Origin: an uncultured Prevotella sp.
GTDB taxonomy: Bacteria; Bacteroidota; Bacteroidia; Bacteroidales; Bacteroidaceae
DNA: 64,000 nucleotides
NCBI GenBank assembly: GCA_944320195.1
Contig: CALUGP010000009.1
Location: forward strand, 27,314 to 91,313
Direction: 5' to 3'
Part shown: positions 15,288-23,870 of the stretch, piece by piece
How the letters are laid out: every line of letters starts with the position of its first letter
Position numbering within the stretch: position 1 is the first letter of the stretch
Position numbers and translations under genes: made by a program
Notes under the pieces: model-generated
Seen by the model: only the letters and a program-made list of their open reading frames with translations
Told to the model about the DNA's origin: nothing
Databases searched by the model: none

Positions 15288-16577
15288 ATGCTTACACTTA
15301 AACTTATCAGTGAAGAGACCGAACGGGTAATCAAAGGATTGGAGAAAAAACACTTCGACGGTGCGAAGGAAGCCATAGACAACGTGCTGGCGCTTGACAA
15401 GGCAAGACGCCAGACTCAGCAGCAGCTTGACAAGAATCTTCAGGAAGGCAAAAAGATGGCCGCGGAGATAGGCCGCCTGATGAAGGAGAAGAAAGCCGAC
15501 GAGGCCAACGCCATAAAGGAAAAGGTGGCTGAACTGAAAGAAACGTCAAAGACGCTTGAGCATGAATTGAATGAAACTCAACGGAAGCTTACCGAGCTGC
15601 TTTGCACCATACCTAATATCCCGAACGATCTGGTGCCGGAGGGCAAGGACGCATCAGGCAACGTGGTTGTGAAGGAAGGTGGAGTTATACCCGAGCTGCC
15701 TGAGGACGCACTTTGCCACTGGGACTTGTGCAAGAAGTTCAATCTTATCAACTTTGACCTTGGAGTGAAGATTACAGGAGCAGGCTTCCCAGTGTATATA
15801 GGCAAGATGGCCCGTCTGCAAAGGGCGCTCGAGGCGTTCTTCCTTGACGAGGCTCGCAAGAGCGGATACCTGGAAATACAGCCTCCTTATGTGGTTAACG
15901 AGGCTTCAGGATATGGTACGGGCCAGCTGCCTGACAAGGAGGGACAGATGTATCATTGCAATCTTGACAACCTTTATCTTATACCTACGGCCGAGGTGCC
16001 TGTCACTAATATCTTCCGCGACGTGATACTTGACGAGAAGGAGCTCCCCATAAAGTATTGCGCATATTCAGCTTGCTTCCGTCGCGAGGCAGGTTCGTAC
16101 GGGAAGGATGTCCGCGGACTTAACCGCCTGCACCAGTTTGACAAGGTCGAGATTGTACGTATCGACAAGCCTGAGCATTCTTACAAGTCGCTTGACGAGA
16201 TGTTGGCCCATGTTGAAGGCTTGTGCCAGAAGCTGGAACTGCCTTACCACATACTGCGCCTTTGCGGCGGCGACATGAGTTTTACGTCTGCGATATGTTA
16301 TGACTTTGAGGTTTACAGCGCAGCTCAGAAGAAGTGGCTTGAGGTTTCATCGGTAAGTAATTTTGAAAGCTATCAGGCAAACCGCCTGAAATGCCGCTAC
16401 CGCAATCCGGAGACGAAGAAACCGGAATTGTGTCATACGTTAAACGGTTCGGCGTTGGCTTTGCCGCGAATCGTGGCTGCCATTATAGAGAACAACCAGA
16501 CTCCCGATGGCATCCGCGTGCCGAAGGTGCTTGTGCCTTACTGCGGCTTCGAGATGCTTGACGACAAGAATTTCTAA
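15288..16577 (+). CDS. serS: Seryl-tRNA synthetase
   Basis: It charges tRNA-Ser (and tRNA-Sec where present) with serine in the cytosol. The protein is 429 residues, normal for the family. Residues about 30-105 form the long antiparallel coiled coil that reads the tRNA variable arm. Class II motifs follow: motif 2 in CFRREAGSYGKDVRGLNRLH and motif 3 in NGSALALPRIVAAIIEN, with TAEVP binding serine. It has its own promoter after the rpmA terminator. Confidence 0.98.
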   Translation: MLTLKLISEETERVIKGLEKKHFDGAKEAIDNVLALDKARRQTQQQLDKNLQEGKKMAAEIGRLMKEKKADEANAIKEKVAELKETSKTLEHELNETQRKLTELLCTIPNIPNDLVPEGKDASGNVVVKEGGVIPELPEDALCHWDLCKKFNLINFDLGVKITGAGFPVYIGKMARLQRALEAFFLDEARKSGYLEIQPPYVVNEASGYGTGQLPDKEGQMYHCNLDNLYLIPTAEVPVTNIFRDVILDEKELPIKYCAYSACFRREAGSYGKDVRGLNRLHQFDKVEIVRIDKPEHSYKSLDEMLAHVEGLCQKLELPYHILRLCGGDMSFTSAICYDFEVYSAAQKKWLEVSSVSNFESYQANRLKCRYRNPETKKPELCHTLNGSALALPRIVAAIIENNQTPDGIRVPKVLVPYCGFEMLDDKNF

Positions 16578-16580
16578 TTT

Positions 16581-16664
16581 AGGTCATGCGGTTGTAGGGT
16601 TGTCAGGTTATACGGATTTTATTTGGATATGGACAGACCTTATAACCTTACAACCGTAAGACCT
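16581..16664. repeat. Imperfect inverted repeat between serS and the NfnAB-like gene
   Basis: AGGTCATGCGGTTGTAGGG at the left is complemented by ACAACCGTAAGACCT at the right, with TATAACCT / AGGTTATA bounding the loop. The left arm has about 8 extra bases. It could end serS transcription, though there is no T run. Confidence 0.55.
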
Positions 16665-16681
16665 TATAATCCCGTTATGTT

Positions 16682-19042
16682 ATGAATAAGATTATCCGCA
16701 AGAAACAGTTTTCAGAAAAGGTCTACCTGTTTGAAATTGAGGCTCCGCTCATAGCAAAGAGCCGCAAGGCCGGCAATTTTGTCATTGTCAGGATCGGCGA
16801 CAAGGGTGAACGCATGCCGCTAACCATAGCTGACGCAGATCCTGAGAAAGGTACGATAACTATTGTTGTACAGGAAGTGGGGCTTTCTTCGACCAAGCTT
16901 TGCCTCCTTAACGAAGGTGATTACATCACGGATGTTGTCGGCCCTTTGGGCAATCCTACGAAGATAGAGAAATATGGAACGGTGATATGTGCCGGAGGCG
17001 GAGTGGGAGTAGCTCCCATGTTGCCGATAGTGAGGGCCTTGAAGGCTGCCGGCAACCGTGTGCTTTCGGTCATTGCCGGGCGGAATAAGGATCTTGTCAT
17101 ACTTGAAGACGAAGTGCGTGGCAGCAGTGACGAGCTTATAATAATGACCGATGACGGCTCTTACGGAGAGAAGGGAGTTGTCACGGTCGGTGTCGAGAAG
17201 CTTATAAAGCAGGAGCATATCGATAAGGTGTTTGCCATCGGACCTCCCATAATGATGAAATTCTGTTGCCTGCTTACTCAGAAATACAACATTCCGACGG
17301 ATGTTTCGCTTAACACCATAATGGTTGACGGAACCGGAATGTGCGGAGCTTGCCGCTTGACTATAGGCGGAAAGACTAAGTTTGTGTGCATAGACGGCCC
17401 TGAGTTTGACGGTGCGTTGGTTGACTGGGACGAGATGTTCAAGCGGATGGGCACGTTCAAGCGTGCTGAGCAGGAAGAGATGGAACATTTTGAGGAACAT
17501 CTTAACAATGTCGATGTTGAATCAGCCGACACCGCAAGTGGTGGGCTTGCCGACGGCGAGGCCATGGATGCCGTGCCTACGGATGAGCCGTTGGCCGTGC
17601 TTACAGACCGCAATGCCGATTGGCGCAAGGCTTTGCGTGCGTCAATGAAGCCAAAAGAGCGTACAGCCATTAAGCGTGTCTCAATGCCCGAGCTTGAGCC
17701 GTCTTATCGAATAACGACGCGTTACGAGGAAGTCAACAAGGGGCTTACAAAGGAGATGGCTCTCACGGAGGCGAAGAGATGCCTTGATTGTGCCAAGCCT
17801 ACATGTGTGGAAGGTTGTCCGGTAAGTATCGACATACCTTCTTTCATTAAGAACATTGAGCGTGGACAGTTCCTGGCTGCAGCCAAAGTTTTAAAGAACA
17901 CATCGGCTCTGCCTGCCGTTTGTGGCCGTGTATGTCCGCAGGAAAAGCAGTGCGAGAGCCGTTGCATACACTTGAAGATGAACGAACCTGCCGTTGCAAT
18001 AGGTTATCTAGAGCGTTTTGCGGCCGACTATGAACGCGAAAGCGGCAACATGTCTGTGCCTGAGCTAGCTCCTTCTAACGGTATAAAAGTGGCTGTGGTT
18101 GGTTCTGGCCCTGCCGGATTGAGCTTCGCTGGCGACATGGCCAAGCGCGGTTATGATGTCTATGTTTTTGAGGCTTTGCATGAGATTGGCGGCGTGCTGA
18201 AGTACGGAATACCAGAATTCCGTCTGCCAAACAAGATTGTCGATGTGGAGATTGACAACCTGCGGAAGATGGGCGTGCATTTCCAGACCGACTGCATCAT
18301 AGGAAAGACGATAAGCATAGACCAACTTGAGCAGAGCGGATTCAAGGGAATATTTGTCGGTTCGGGTGCGGGTCTGCCAAACTTCATGAACATACCGGGA
18401 GAGAATCTGATAAACGTGATGTCTTCAAACGAGTATCTTACCCGAGTGAATCTTATGGACGCGGCCAATCCTACTACTGATACGCCGATGAACATCGGCA
18501 AGAAGGTGCTTGTTGTTGGCGGCGGAAACACGGCGATGGACTCGTGCCGCACGGCCAAGCGCCTCGGGGCGGATGTCACTATAGTCTATCGCCGTTCGGA
18601 GACGGAGATGCCAGCACGTGCCGAGGAGGTGAAGCATGCCAAGGAGGAGGGTATCAATTTCATGTGCCTTCACAATCCAATCGAGTATGTCGCCGATGAG
18701 AACGGGGCGGTAAAACAAGCTGTTTTGCAGGTAATGACGCTTGGCGAGCCAGACACTTCAGGCCGTAGGAGCCCGGTGCCTGTTGAAGGAAAGACGGTCA
18801 CGATAGACACAGATCAGGTCATAGTGGCCATCGGCGTGTCGCCCAATCCGCTTGTTCCGAAATCCATCAAAGACCTTGTTCTTGGACGGAAGAACACCAT
18901 TGTAGTGAATGACGACATGCAAAGTTCGCGTCCGGAGATATTCGCCGGCGGTGACATTGTTCGCGGTGGCGCCACGGTCATCCTAGCCATGGGTGACGGA
19001 CGGCACGCGGCCGCAAGCATGGACAAACAATTGAAAGGCTGA
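16682..19042 (+). CDS. Fused NfnA/NfnB-like (SudB-SudA) NADPH-dependent oxidoreductase
   Basis: A 786-residue fusion of two flavoproteins that are separate subunits in many bacteria. Residues 1-280 are a ferredoxin-reductase-like FAD/NAD domain (MPLTIADADP, AGGGVGVAPMLP) with a [2Fe-2S] cysteine motif MCGACRLTIGGKTKFVCIDG. After a linker (about 280-330) comes a GltD-like half: Cys motif CLDCAKPTCVEGCPV for an Fe-S cluster, FAD loop GSGPAGLSFA and NADPH loop GGGNTAMD. This is the layout of NADH-dependent ferredoxin:NADP oxidoreductase / sulfide dehydrogenase, usually labelled in Bacteroidales as a DHODB-like subunit fused to glutamate synthase. Bifurcating activity is inferred. Two small genes follow closely. 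Confidence 0.88.
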   Translation: MNKIIRKKQFSEKVYLFEIEAPLIAKSRKAGNFVIVRIGDKGERMPLTIADADPEKGTITIVVQEVGLSSTKLCLLNEGDYITDVVGPLGNPTKIEKYGTVICAGGGVGVAPMLPIVRALKAAGNRVLSVIAGRNKDLVILEDEVRGSSDELIIMTDDGSYGEKGVVTVGVEKLIKQEHIDKVFAIGPPIMMKFCCLLTQKYNIPTDVSLNTIMVDGTGMCGACRLTIGGKTKFVCIDGPEFDGALVDWDEMFKRMGTFKRAEQEEMEHFEEHLNNVDVESADTASGGLADGEAMDAVPTDEPLAVLTDRNADWRKALRASMKPKERTAIKRVSMPELEPSYRITTRYEEVNKGLTKEMALTEAKRCLDCAKPTCVEGCPVSIDIPSFIKNIERGQFLAAAKVLKNTSALPAVCGRVCPQEKQCESRCIHLKMNEPAVAIGYLERFAADYERESGNMSVPELAPSNGIKVAVVGSGPAGLSFAGDMAKRGYDVYVFEALHEIGGVLKYGIPEFRLPNKIVDVEIDNLRKMGVHFQTDCIIGKTISIDQLEQSGFKGIFVGSGAGLPNFMNIPGENLINVMSSNEYLTRVNLMDAANPTTDTPMNIGKKVLVVGGGNTAMDSCRTAKRLGADVTIVYRRSETEMPARAEEVKHAKEEGINFMCLHNPIEYVADENGAVKQAVLQVMTLGEPDTSGRRSPVPVEGKTVTIDTDQVIVAIGVSPNPLVPKSIKDLVLGRKNTIVVNDDMQSSRPEIFAGGDIVRGGATVILAMGDGRHAAASMDKQLKG

Positions 19043-19050
19043 GTCGGAAT

Positions 19051-19419
19051 ATGAACGGATTGTATACCATAATATTGCTCATACTAAGCAACGTCTTTAT
19101 GACGCTTGCCTGGTATGGGCATTTAAAATTGCAGACATCCGGCGTGTCGGCCAAGTGGCCATTGATAGGTGTCATAGCTTTTTCTTGGGGAATTGCTTTT
19201 TTCGAGTATTGTTGCCAGGTTCCGGCCAACCGCATAGGCTTTCAGGACAATGGTGGCCCGTTCTCTTTAATTCAGTTGAAAGTAATCCAAGAATGTATCA
19301 GTCTTGGAGTGTTTGCCGTAATAGCAAACATATTGTTCCAGGGGCAGAATCTTCATTGGAATCATATCCTTGCGTTCCTGTTGATTATTTGTGCGGTTTA
19401 CTTGGTTTTTATGAAATAG
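19051..19419 (+). CDS. DUF486 / DMT-family small membrane protein
   Basis: A 122-residue inner-membrane protein with four predicted helices: residues 3-20, 33-52 (WPLIGVIAFSWGIAFFEY), 75-95 and 101-119. The motif FEYCCQVPANRIG is characteristic of the DUF486 family, a half-size relative of drug/metabolite transporters. It starts 8 nt after the NfnAB-like gene, so it is probably cotranscribed. No substrate is known. Confidence 0.85.
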   Translation: MNGLYTIILLILSNVFMTLAWYGHLKLQTSGVSAKWPLIGVIAFSWGIAFFEYCCQVPANRIGFQDNGGPFSLIQLKVIQECISLGVFAVIANILFQGQNLHWNHILAFLLIICAVYLVFMK

Positions 19420-19450
19420 TAAAGTCTGTTCACTTGGACGTTGAGTAAGA

Positions 19451-20185
19451 ATGCCGTTACTTAGCCTGGAACATAAGCTTGAGAAAAAAGTCATAAGTCG
19501 CTTTCAGAAAGCGGTTTATGATTTCAATCTGATTGAAGACGGTGACTGTCTGCTGGCGGGTCTGTCAGGAGGGAAGGATTCTTTATGCCTGCTTGATTTG
19601 TTGTCCAGGCGGATGAGGATAAGCAAGCCCGCTTTTATGGTGGAGGCCTTGCACATCAGGATGGAGAATATCAAGTATGAGTCAGACGCGTCTTATCTGA
19701 GAGATTTCTGCGAAAGCCGCGGCGTAAGGTTCCATCTGGTGACAACGGGATTTGACTCTTCCACTGACAGCCGTAAATCGCCGTGTTTCCTTTGTTCGTG
19801 GAACAGGCGGAAGCAGATGTTCCTCAAGGCACAGGAGCTTGGCTGCAACAAGATAGCCCTGGGGCATCACATGGACGACATCATACACACGGCTATGATG
19901 AATATGTTTTTCCAAGGTTCTTTCTCCACAATGCCGGTAAGGCTTAAGATGAGGAAGATGCCGCTCACTATTGTAAGGCCTTTGTGCCTCGAGGCCGAAA
20001 GCGATTTGCGTAAGTATGCTGAATATAACGGATACCGCAAGCAGATAAAGCTGTGTCCCTATGAGTCTGATTCTCATAGGGCTGACATGAAAGGCCTGTT
20101 TGGCAAGATAGAGGCCATGAATGACGAGGCGCGCTATTCCGTCTGGACGGCGCTTGAAAAGGAAGGAAAGCTTGTAGAGGAGTGA
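19451..20185 (+). CDS. TtcA-like PP-loop ATPase, tRNA thiolation
   Basis: A 244-residue ATP-pyrophosphatase of the TtcA/TtuA group. The PP-loop is LSGGKDSLCLL (residues about 38-48). A CFLCSWNRRK motif supplies two cysteines for an Fe-S cluster, and GHHMDDIIHTAMMNMFF is the second conserved block. Family members thiolate cytidine 32 or another tRNA base. A later CPYES supplies a further cysteine. The target base is not certain from sequence. It is 31 nt after the DUF486 gene and likely in the same transcript, which ends at the hairpin at 20228-20266. Confidence 0.82.
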   Translation: MPLLSLEHKLEKKVISRFQKAVYDFNLIEDGDCLLAGLSGGKDSLCLLDLLSRRMRISKPAFMVEALHIRMENIKYESDASYLRDFCESRGVRFHLVTTGFDSSTDSRKSPCFLCSWNRRKQMFLKAQELGCNKIALGHHMDDIIHTAMMNMFFQGSFSTMPVRLKMRKMPLTIVRPLCLEAESDLRKYAEYNGYRKQIKLCPYESDSHRADMKGLFGKIEAMNDEARYSVWTALEKEGKLVEE

Positions 20186-20227
20186 CATGTTTCGGGCTTG
20201 TCTTGCGTCTTGGCATGAGGCGTTTTG

Positions 20228-20266
20228 CAAAAGGCGGTAAACCGCGATGCGGTTTGCCGCCTTTTG
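20228..20266 (+). terminator. Long hairpin after the TtcA-like gene
   Basis: Two 18-nt arms (CAAAAGGCGGTAAACCGC and GCGGTTTGCCGCCTTTTG) pair at 17 of 18 positions around GAT. It is a member of the dispersed palindrome family and may act as a terminator, though the T run is short. Related words continue to about 20312. No gene lies in 20186-20426. Confidence 0.65.
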
Positions 20267-20400
20267 TCTTTCGTTTTGCGCCCTTTTGCATGGTGAAATG
20301 CGGCCTTTTGCATAAACGCTGAGGATGCCACGCTTTGCGCAAATTCTGGTATGGCGTAAAAATCTTCGGGTGTATGTGGCTTATACTGGCAAAAAATGTG

Positions 20401-20408
20401 TAAGTTTG
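20401..20408 (+). promoter_or_regulatory. Promoter -7 element of nspC
   Basis: TAAGTTTG fits TAnnTTTG and lies 18 nt before the chosen ATG, so the transcript has a very short leader. This supports the start at 20427 against the longer frame. Confidence 0.55.
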
Positions 20409-20426
20409 CACCTTGAACAACACATT

Positions 20427-21608
20427 ATGCAGACGATGAAGGTTAATTTGGAGACATTCGACGAACTGAAAACGCCGTGTTATGTGCTTGAAGAGAAGCT
20501 GTTGCGGCGTAACCTTGAATTGATAAGACGTGTGGCCGACGAGGCGCAGGTTGAAATAATTTTGGCTTTCAAGGCGTTTGCCCTGTGGAAGACTTTTCCT
20601 GTGTTTCGTGAGTACATCAATGCCACTACGGCCAGTTCCTTGTATGAGGCGAGGCTGGCTTGCGAGGAGTTCGGAAGCAAGGCGCACACGTTCTCGCCAG
20701 CTTACACTGATTATGAGATAGACGAGATTGCAAGGTGTTCAAGCCATCTTACGTTCAATTCGCTGTCGCAACACGCCCGTTTGCACGAACGGGCCAGGCG
20801 TGCCAACGGCGCGTTGAGCATGGGGCTGCGCGTAAACCCTGAATATTCAGAAGTGGGAACGGCCCTGTATAACCCCTGTGCGCCCGGCACGCGCTTCGGC
20901 GTTACGGCCGACAAGCTGCCCGAACGTCTGCCAGAAGGCATTGACGGCTTTCATTGCCACTGCCATTGCGAGAGTGGGGCGGACGTGTTCGTAAGGACGC
21001 TTGAGCATATAGAAGGCAAGTTCTCGCGATGGTTCGGCCAGATTAAATGGATAAACTTCGGCGGCGGACACCTCATGACGCGCCGTGATTACGACGTGCC
21101 GTTGCTGGTGAAGACGTTAAGGGATTTCAAGGCAAGATATCCCCACTTGTCCGTAATACTTGAACCGGGCAGCGCGTTCGCCTGGCAGACGGGGCCGCTG
21201 GTGAGCCAGGTGGTAGACATTGTGGAAGACCGCGGCATACGCACGGCCATACTAAATGTCAGCTTTACGTGCCACATGCCTGACTGCCTGGAAATGCCTT
21301 ACATGCCGGCGGTGCGCGGCGCTGAGACGCTGGATGATGCGTCGGATGCCGAAATCTTGTCGGAGAACGTCTACCGTCTTGGCGGCAACAGCTGCCTTTC
21401 AGGCGACTTCATGGGCTACTGGCGTTTCGCTGACGGACTGAACGTCGGCGACAACGTGATATTCGAGGACATGATTCATTACACGACGGTGAAAACCAAC
21501 ATGTTCAACGGCGTGGATCACCCGTCCATAGCGCTGGCCCGTGAGGACGGCCGGCTGGAAATGCTGCGCGTGTTTGGCTATGAAGACTATCGCAGCCGCA
21601 TGGACTGA
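20427..21608 (+). CDS. nspC: Carboxynorspermidine decarboxylase
   Basis: A PLP enzyme that decarboxylates carboxynorspermidine/carboxyspermidine in the alternative polyamine pathway common in Bacteroidetes. It has 393 residues. The alanine-racemase-like barrel begins TPCYVLEEKLLRRNLELI, with the PLP lysine in LAFKAFALW (about residue 50). HCHCESGADVF and NFGGGHLMT bind the cofactor phosphate, and CLSGDFMGYW is near the C-terminus. The start is set by the promoter just upstream; ATG at 20436 is an alternative. The partner dehydrogenase is not in the window. Confidence 0.92.
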   Translation: MQTMKVNLETFDELKTPCYVLEEKLLRRNLELIRRVADEAQVEIILAFKAFALWKTFPVFREYINATTASSLYEARLACEEFGSKAHTFSPAYTDYEIDEIARCSSHLTFNSLSQHARLHERARRANGALSMGLRVNPEYSEVGTALYNPCAPGTRFGVTADKLPERLPEGIDGFHCHCHCESGADVFVRTLEHIEGKFSRWFGQIKWINFGGGHLMTRRDYDVPLLVKTLRDFKARYPHLSVILEPGSAFAWQTGPLVSQVVDIVEDRGIRTAILNVSFTCHMPDCLEMPYMPAVRGAETLDDASDAEILSENVYRLGGNSCLSGDFMGYWRFADGLNVGDNVIFEDMIHYTTVKTNMFNGVDHPSIALAREDGRLEMLRVFGYEDYRSRMD

Positions 21609-21732
21609 CGTGCTTGCCGATGAATCATCAATGGCTCTTATATATAATATATGTGTTCATGCCGTGAAAAGGGCAAGTTTTAAACGAAAAACAAGAAATT
21701 TTGAAAGAAAATGAAAAAAACAGCCCGAAAGT

Positions 21733-21763
21733 TTTGCAGGTTTAAGAAAAAGCCGTATCTTTG
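21733..21763 (+). promoter_or_regulatory. Promoter of the tRNA cluster
   Basis: TTTG at 21733-21736, 19 bases, TATCTTTG at 21756-21763: a full match to the Bacteroidetes sigma-ABfr consensus, about 40 nt before the first tRNA. Confidence 0.85.
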
Positions 21764-21803
21764 CACCGCATTTAGAGAAATGCTCCTTTGGAAAAGGATA
21801 CAG

Positions 21804-21876
21804 GCGGCAATAGCTCAGTTGGTAGAGCGCGACCTTGCCAAGGTCGAGGTCGCGGGTCCGAGTCCCGTTTGCCGCT
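21804..21876 (+). tRNA. tRNA-Gly(GCC), first copy
   Basis: A 73-nt cloverleaf. Acceptor GCGGCAA pairs with TTGCCGC, discriminator T. The anticodon loop TTGCCAA carries GCC. No encoded CCA. Identical to the gene at 22135-22207. Confidence 0.97.
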
Positions 21877-21919
21877 CAATATTCTGAATAAACCAAGTGA
21901 CGGGGTCTTCCTCGTAAAA

Positions 21920-22001
21920 GCCCAAGTGGCGGAATTGGTAGACGCGCACGTTTCAGGTGCGTGTGCCTCACGGCGTGCAGGTTCGAGTCCTGTTTTGGGC
22001 A
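21920..22001 (+). tRNA. tRNA-Leu(CAG)
   Basis: An 82-nt class II tRNA. Acceptor GCCCAAG pairs with TTTGGGC, discriminator A. The anticodon loop holds CAG, followed by a long variable arm (GTGCCTCACGGCGTG). No encoded CCA. Confidence 0.95.
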
Positions 22002-22029
22002 CGATTTATTCAGAATATATTTTTATGTT

Positions 22030-22113
22030 GGAGAGGTGGCGGAATTGGTAGACGCGCTACTTTGAGGGGGTAGTGAAAATTGTTTCGTGGGAGTTCGAGT
22101 CTCCTCCTCTTCA
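22030..22113 (+). tRNA. tRNA-Leu(GAG)
   Basis: An 84-nt class II tRNA. Acceptor GGAGAGG pairs with CCTCTTC with one G-U pair, discriminator A. The anticodon loop TTGAGGG carries GAG. The variable arm is long. No encoded CCA. Confidence 0.95.
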
Positions 22114-22134
22114 CATCGTTTGTTTTGTTATCAG

Positions 22135-22207
22135 GCGGCAATAGCTCAGTTGGTAGAGCGCGACCTTGCCAAGGTCGAGGTCGCGGGTCCGAGTCCCGTT
22201 TGCCGCT
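22135..22207 (+). tRNA. tRNA-Gly(GCC), second copy
   Basis: Identical over all 73 nt to the copy at 21804-21876. It ends 25 nt before the next protein gene, so that gene is probably transcribed with the tRNAs. Confidence 0.97.
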
Positions 22208-22232
22208 CTTCTTAAGAACGAAAAATACAATC

Positions 22233-22778
22233 ATGAATTTATATTTACGATATTTTGACAAGGAGACATTGGTTACCAATGTTGATGATGCCATTGATTT
22301 TCTATATTCCATAAATGAGATAGGAATGAATCCCGACTTGGAGCGCGACGTGCGTGAATATGTTGCCAGCAGTGTCTATTATCCGAAGCGCTACAAGATA
22401 CGTCCGAGGGTTTATTTCATAATAATAAAGACCGAGGCGGCTACTATGCTTGACTTCAAGCAGAAAAAGGCATTGCGCTCAAATCTGCATCCCGGCGAGC
22501 AGCGCGACGATGTGGCTCCTGCTTTGGCCAGGCTCACGGAGGAACGGCCGGGATGGTATGAGGGCACGCTCGATTTTAAGAGGGTTGTCCTTGTTCCGGT
22601 GACTGGCAAGCATGAATACCGGGACACACATTTCGTTGTTAACTGCAAGGCCATGTCTGGACTCGACTGCTATAACCGCATGGTGGAGCATCTGCGCGGG
22701 CGGGTTGACAGCCGCAGCCAGTTCCCTTCGGCAAAAGGAAAGAATTTCCATTTCAAGTATCTGGGAATGTGGAAATAA
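22233..22778 (+). CDS. Conserved-looking hypothetical protein downstream of tRNA cluster
   Basis: A 181-residue soluble protein with no signal peptide or membrane segment and no family that I recognise. It opens MNLYLRYFDKETLVTNVDDA and mixes charged helices with a beta-rich C-terminal half (YEGTLDFKRVVLVPVTGKHE, HFVVNCKAMSG). Codon use resembles the neighbouring housekeeping genes. I chose the ATG at 22233 because any earlier start would lie inside the tRNA-Gly gene. It is followed 48 nt later by ssb. It could be a Bacteroidales-specific cytosolic protein. Confidence 0.7.
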   Translation: MNLYLRYFDKETLVTNVDDAIDFLYSINEIGMNPDLERDVREYVASSVYYPKRYKIRPRVYFIIIKTEAATMLDFKQKKALRSNLHPGEQRDDVAPALARLTEERPGWYEGTLDFKRVVLVPVTGKHEYRDTHFVVNCKAMSGLDCYNRMVEHLRGRVDSRSQFPSAKGKNFHFKYLGMWK

Positions 22779-22826
22779 CCATTTGTGGGGAATTCGTCTT
22801 GTTTTACCGGTTGACGCTGTCGGAAT

Positions 22827-23231
22827 ATGAATAAGGTAATGCTCATAGGGAATGTTGGCAAGGAGCCTGTTGTGCGTTATTATGACCATGACCAGGCTGT
22901 GGCCACTTTTTCATTGGCCACGACCGAGCGTGGCTATACGCTGCCCAACGGCACGCAGGTGCCTGACAGGACCGACTGGCACAACATCGTGTTGTACCGC
23001 GGTTTGGCAAAAGTTGTTGAGAGATACGTGCACAAGGGCGACAAATTGTATGTGGAAGGACGTATACATTATCGCACGTATGACGACCAGAAGGGCATCC
23101 GTCATTTTGTTACAGAAGTTTATGCGGACAACATGGAGATGCTTTCTCCAAAGCCTGCCGCCAGTACAGACCGTGGGCAGGACGCGAGGCAGGCAGACAA
23201 GCCTGTAGATGATATTGAAGCACCGTTCTAA
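22827..23231 (+). CDS. ssb: Single-stranded DNA-binding protein
   Basis: A 134-residue SSB. The OB fold covers about residues 1-108, beginning MNKVMLIGNVGKEP and including WHNIVLYRGLAKVVERYVHKG. It ends in the acidic tip DDIEAPF, close to the DDIPF consensus that recruits repair and replication partners. The linker is short, at about 15 residues. A phosphopantetheinyl transferase gene follows 30 nt later. Confidence 0.95.
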   Translation: MNKVMLIGNVGKEPVVRYYDHDQAVATFSLATTERGYTLPNGTQVPDRTDWHNIVLYRGLAKVVERYVHKGDKLYVEGRIHYRTYDDQKGIRHFVTEVYADNMEMLSPKPAASTDRGQDARQADKPVDDIEAPF

Positions 23232-23261
23232 GCGGTGCTTTTTGTTGATATATAGTTTTCT

Positions 23262-23870
23262 ATGCCATTGGTTTCGATTGAAAATGTCGCTCCAGATGTA
23301 AGGATAGGGCTTTGGCAACTCAGCGAAAACGTTGACGGGTTGCTTGGCTTGTGCCGTGACACGTCAGCAATGGAATGCCTTATAGGCCGTTATGCCTCAG
23401 ACTCTCGCCGGCGTGAAGTGATTGCCGTGCGCTTGCTGTTGGATGCGCTTGTAGGTGGAAATGTCACATTGCATCATGAGAAGACAGGCAAGCCGTATCT
23501 GTCAAATGGAATGAATGTGAGCGTAAGCCATACAAAGGGATGCGCCTCTGTGATAGTGTCACCCTGCAGGTTGGTGGCAGTCGATGTTGAATATGTCAGT
23601 GAAAGAGTGGGGGCAGTGGCTGACAGGATGCTGCGCCATGACGAGAACGCGGACACACTGCTTATGAAATTGTTGCATTGGTGTGCGAAGGAAACTTTGT
23701 ACAAATTGTATTCAGACGACCATCTGGCACTTCAGGACATACGTGTGGTGTCAGTTGACGGCGATGATCATGGCGGAGTAATGAAAACAAGAAACGTCCA
23801 ACGCTGTGAGGCATTGGACGTCAGCTATCGTGTATTTGGCAAATTTGTGCTTACTTACGCGGTTCTTTAG
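23262..23870 (+). CDS. 4'-phosphopantetheinyl transferase, Sfp-like
   Basis: It transfers the phosphopantetheine arm from CoA to carrier proteins. It has 202 residues. The family signature is split as usual: VSVSHTKGCA and VAVDVEY (the Mg-binding Asp-x-Glu, about 108-110), then HWCAKETLYKLY matching W-x-x-KE-x-x-x-K. It overlaps the 3' end of the convergent DEAD-box helicase by about 20 nt. The carrier protein served, whether fatty acid ACP or another, cannot be told. Confidence 0.88.
   Translation: MPLVSIENVAPDVRIGLWQLSENVDGLLGLCRDTSAMECLIGRYASDSRRREVIAVRLLLDALVGGNVTLHHEKTGKPYLSNGMNVSVSHTKGCASVIVSPCRLVAVDVEYVSERVGAVADRMLRHDENADTLLMKLLHWCAKETLYKLYSDDHLALQDIRVVSVDGDDHGGVMKTRNVQRCEALDVSYRVFGKFVLTYAVL

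Noticed and set aside
16682-19042. Annotation as glutamate synthase small subunit
   Set aside because: The GltD-like half is fused to a ferredoxin-reductase-like half with a [2Fe-2S] motif, and no large glutamate synthase subunit is nearby. An NfnAB/Sud-type enzyme is more likely.
23851-23870. Overlap of phosphopantetheinyl transferase and DEAD-box gene as a frameshift sign
   Set aside because: Both proteins keep their full family length; a short convergent 3' overlap is ordinary.
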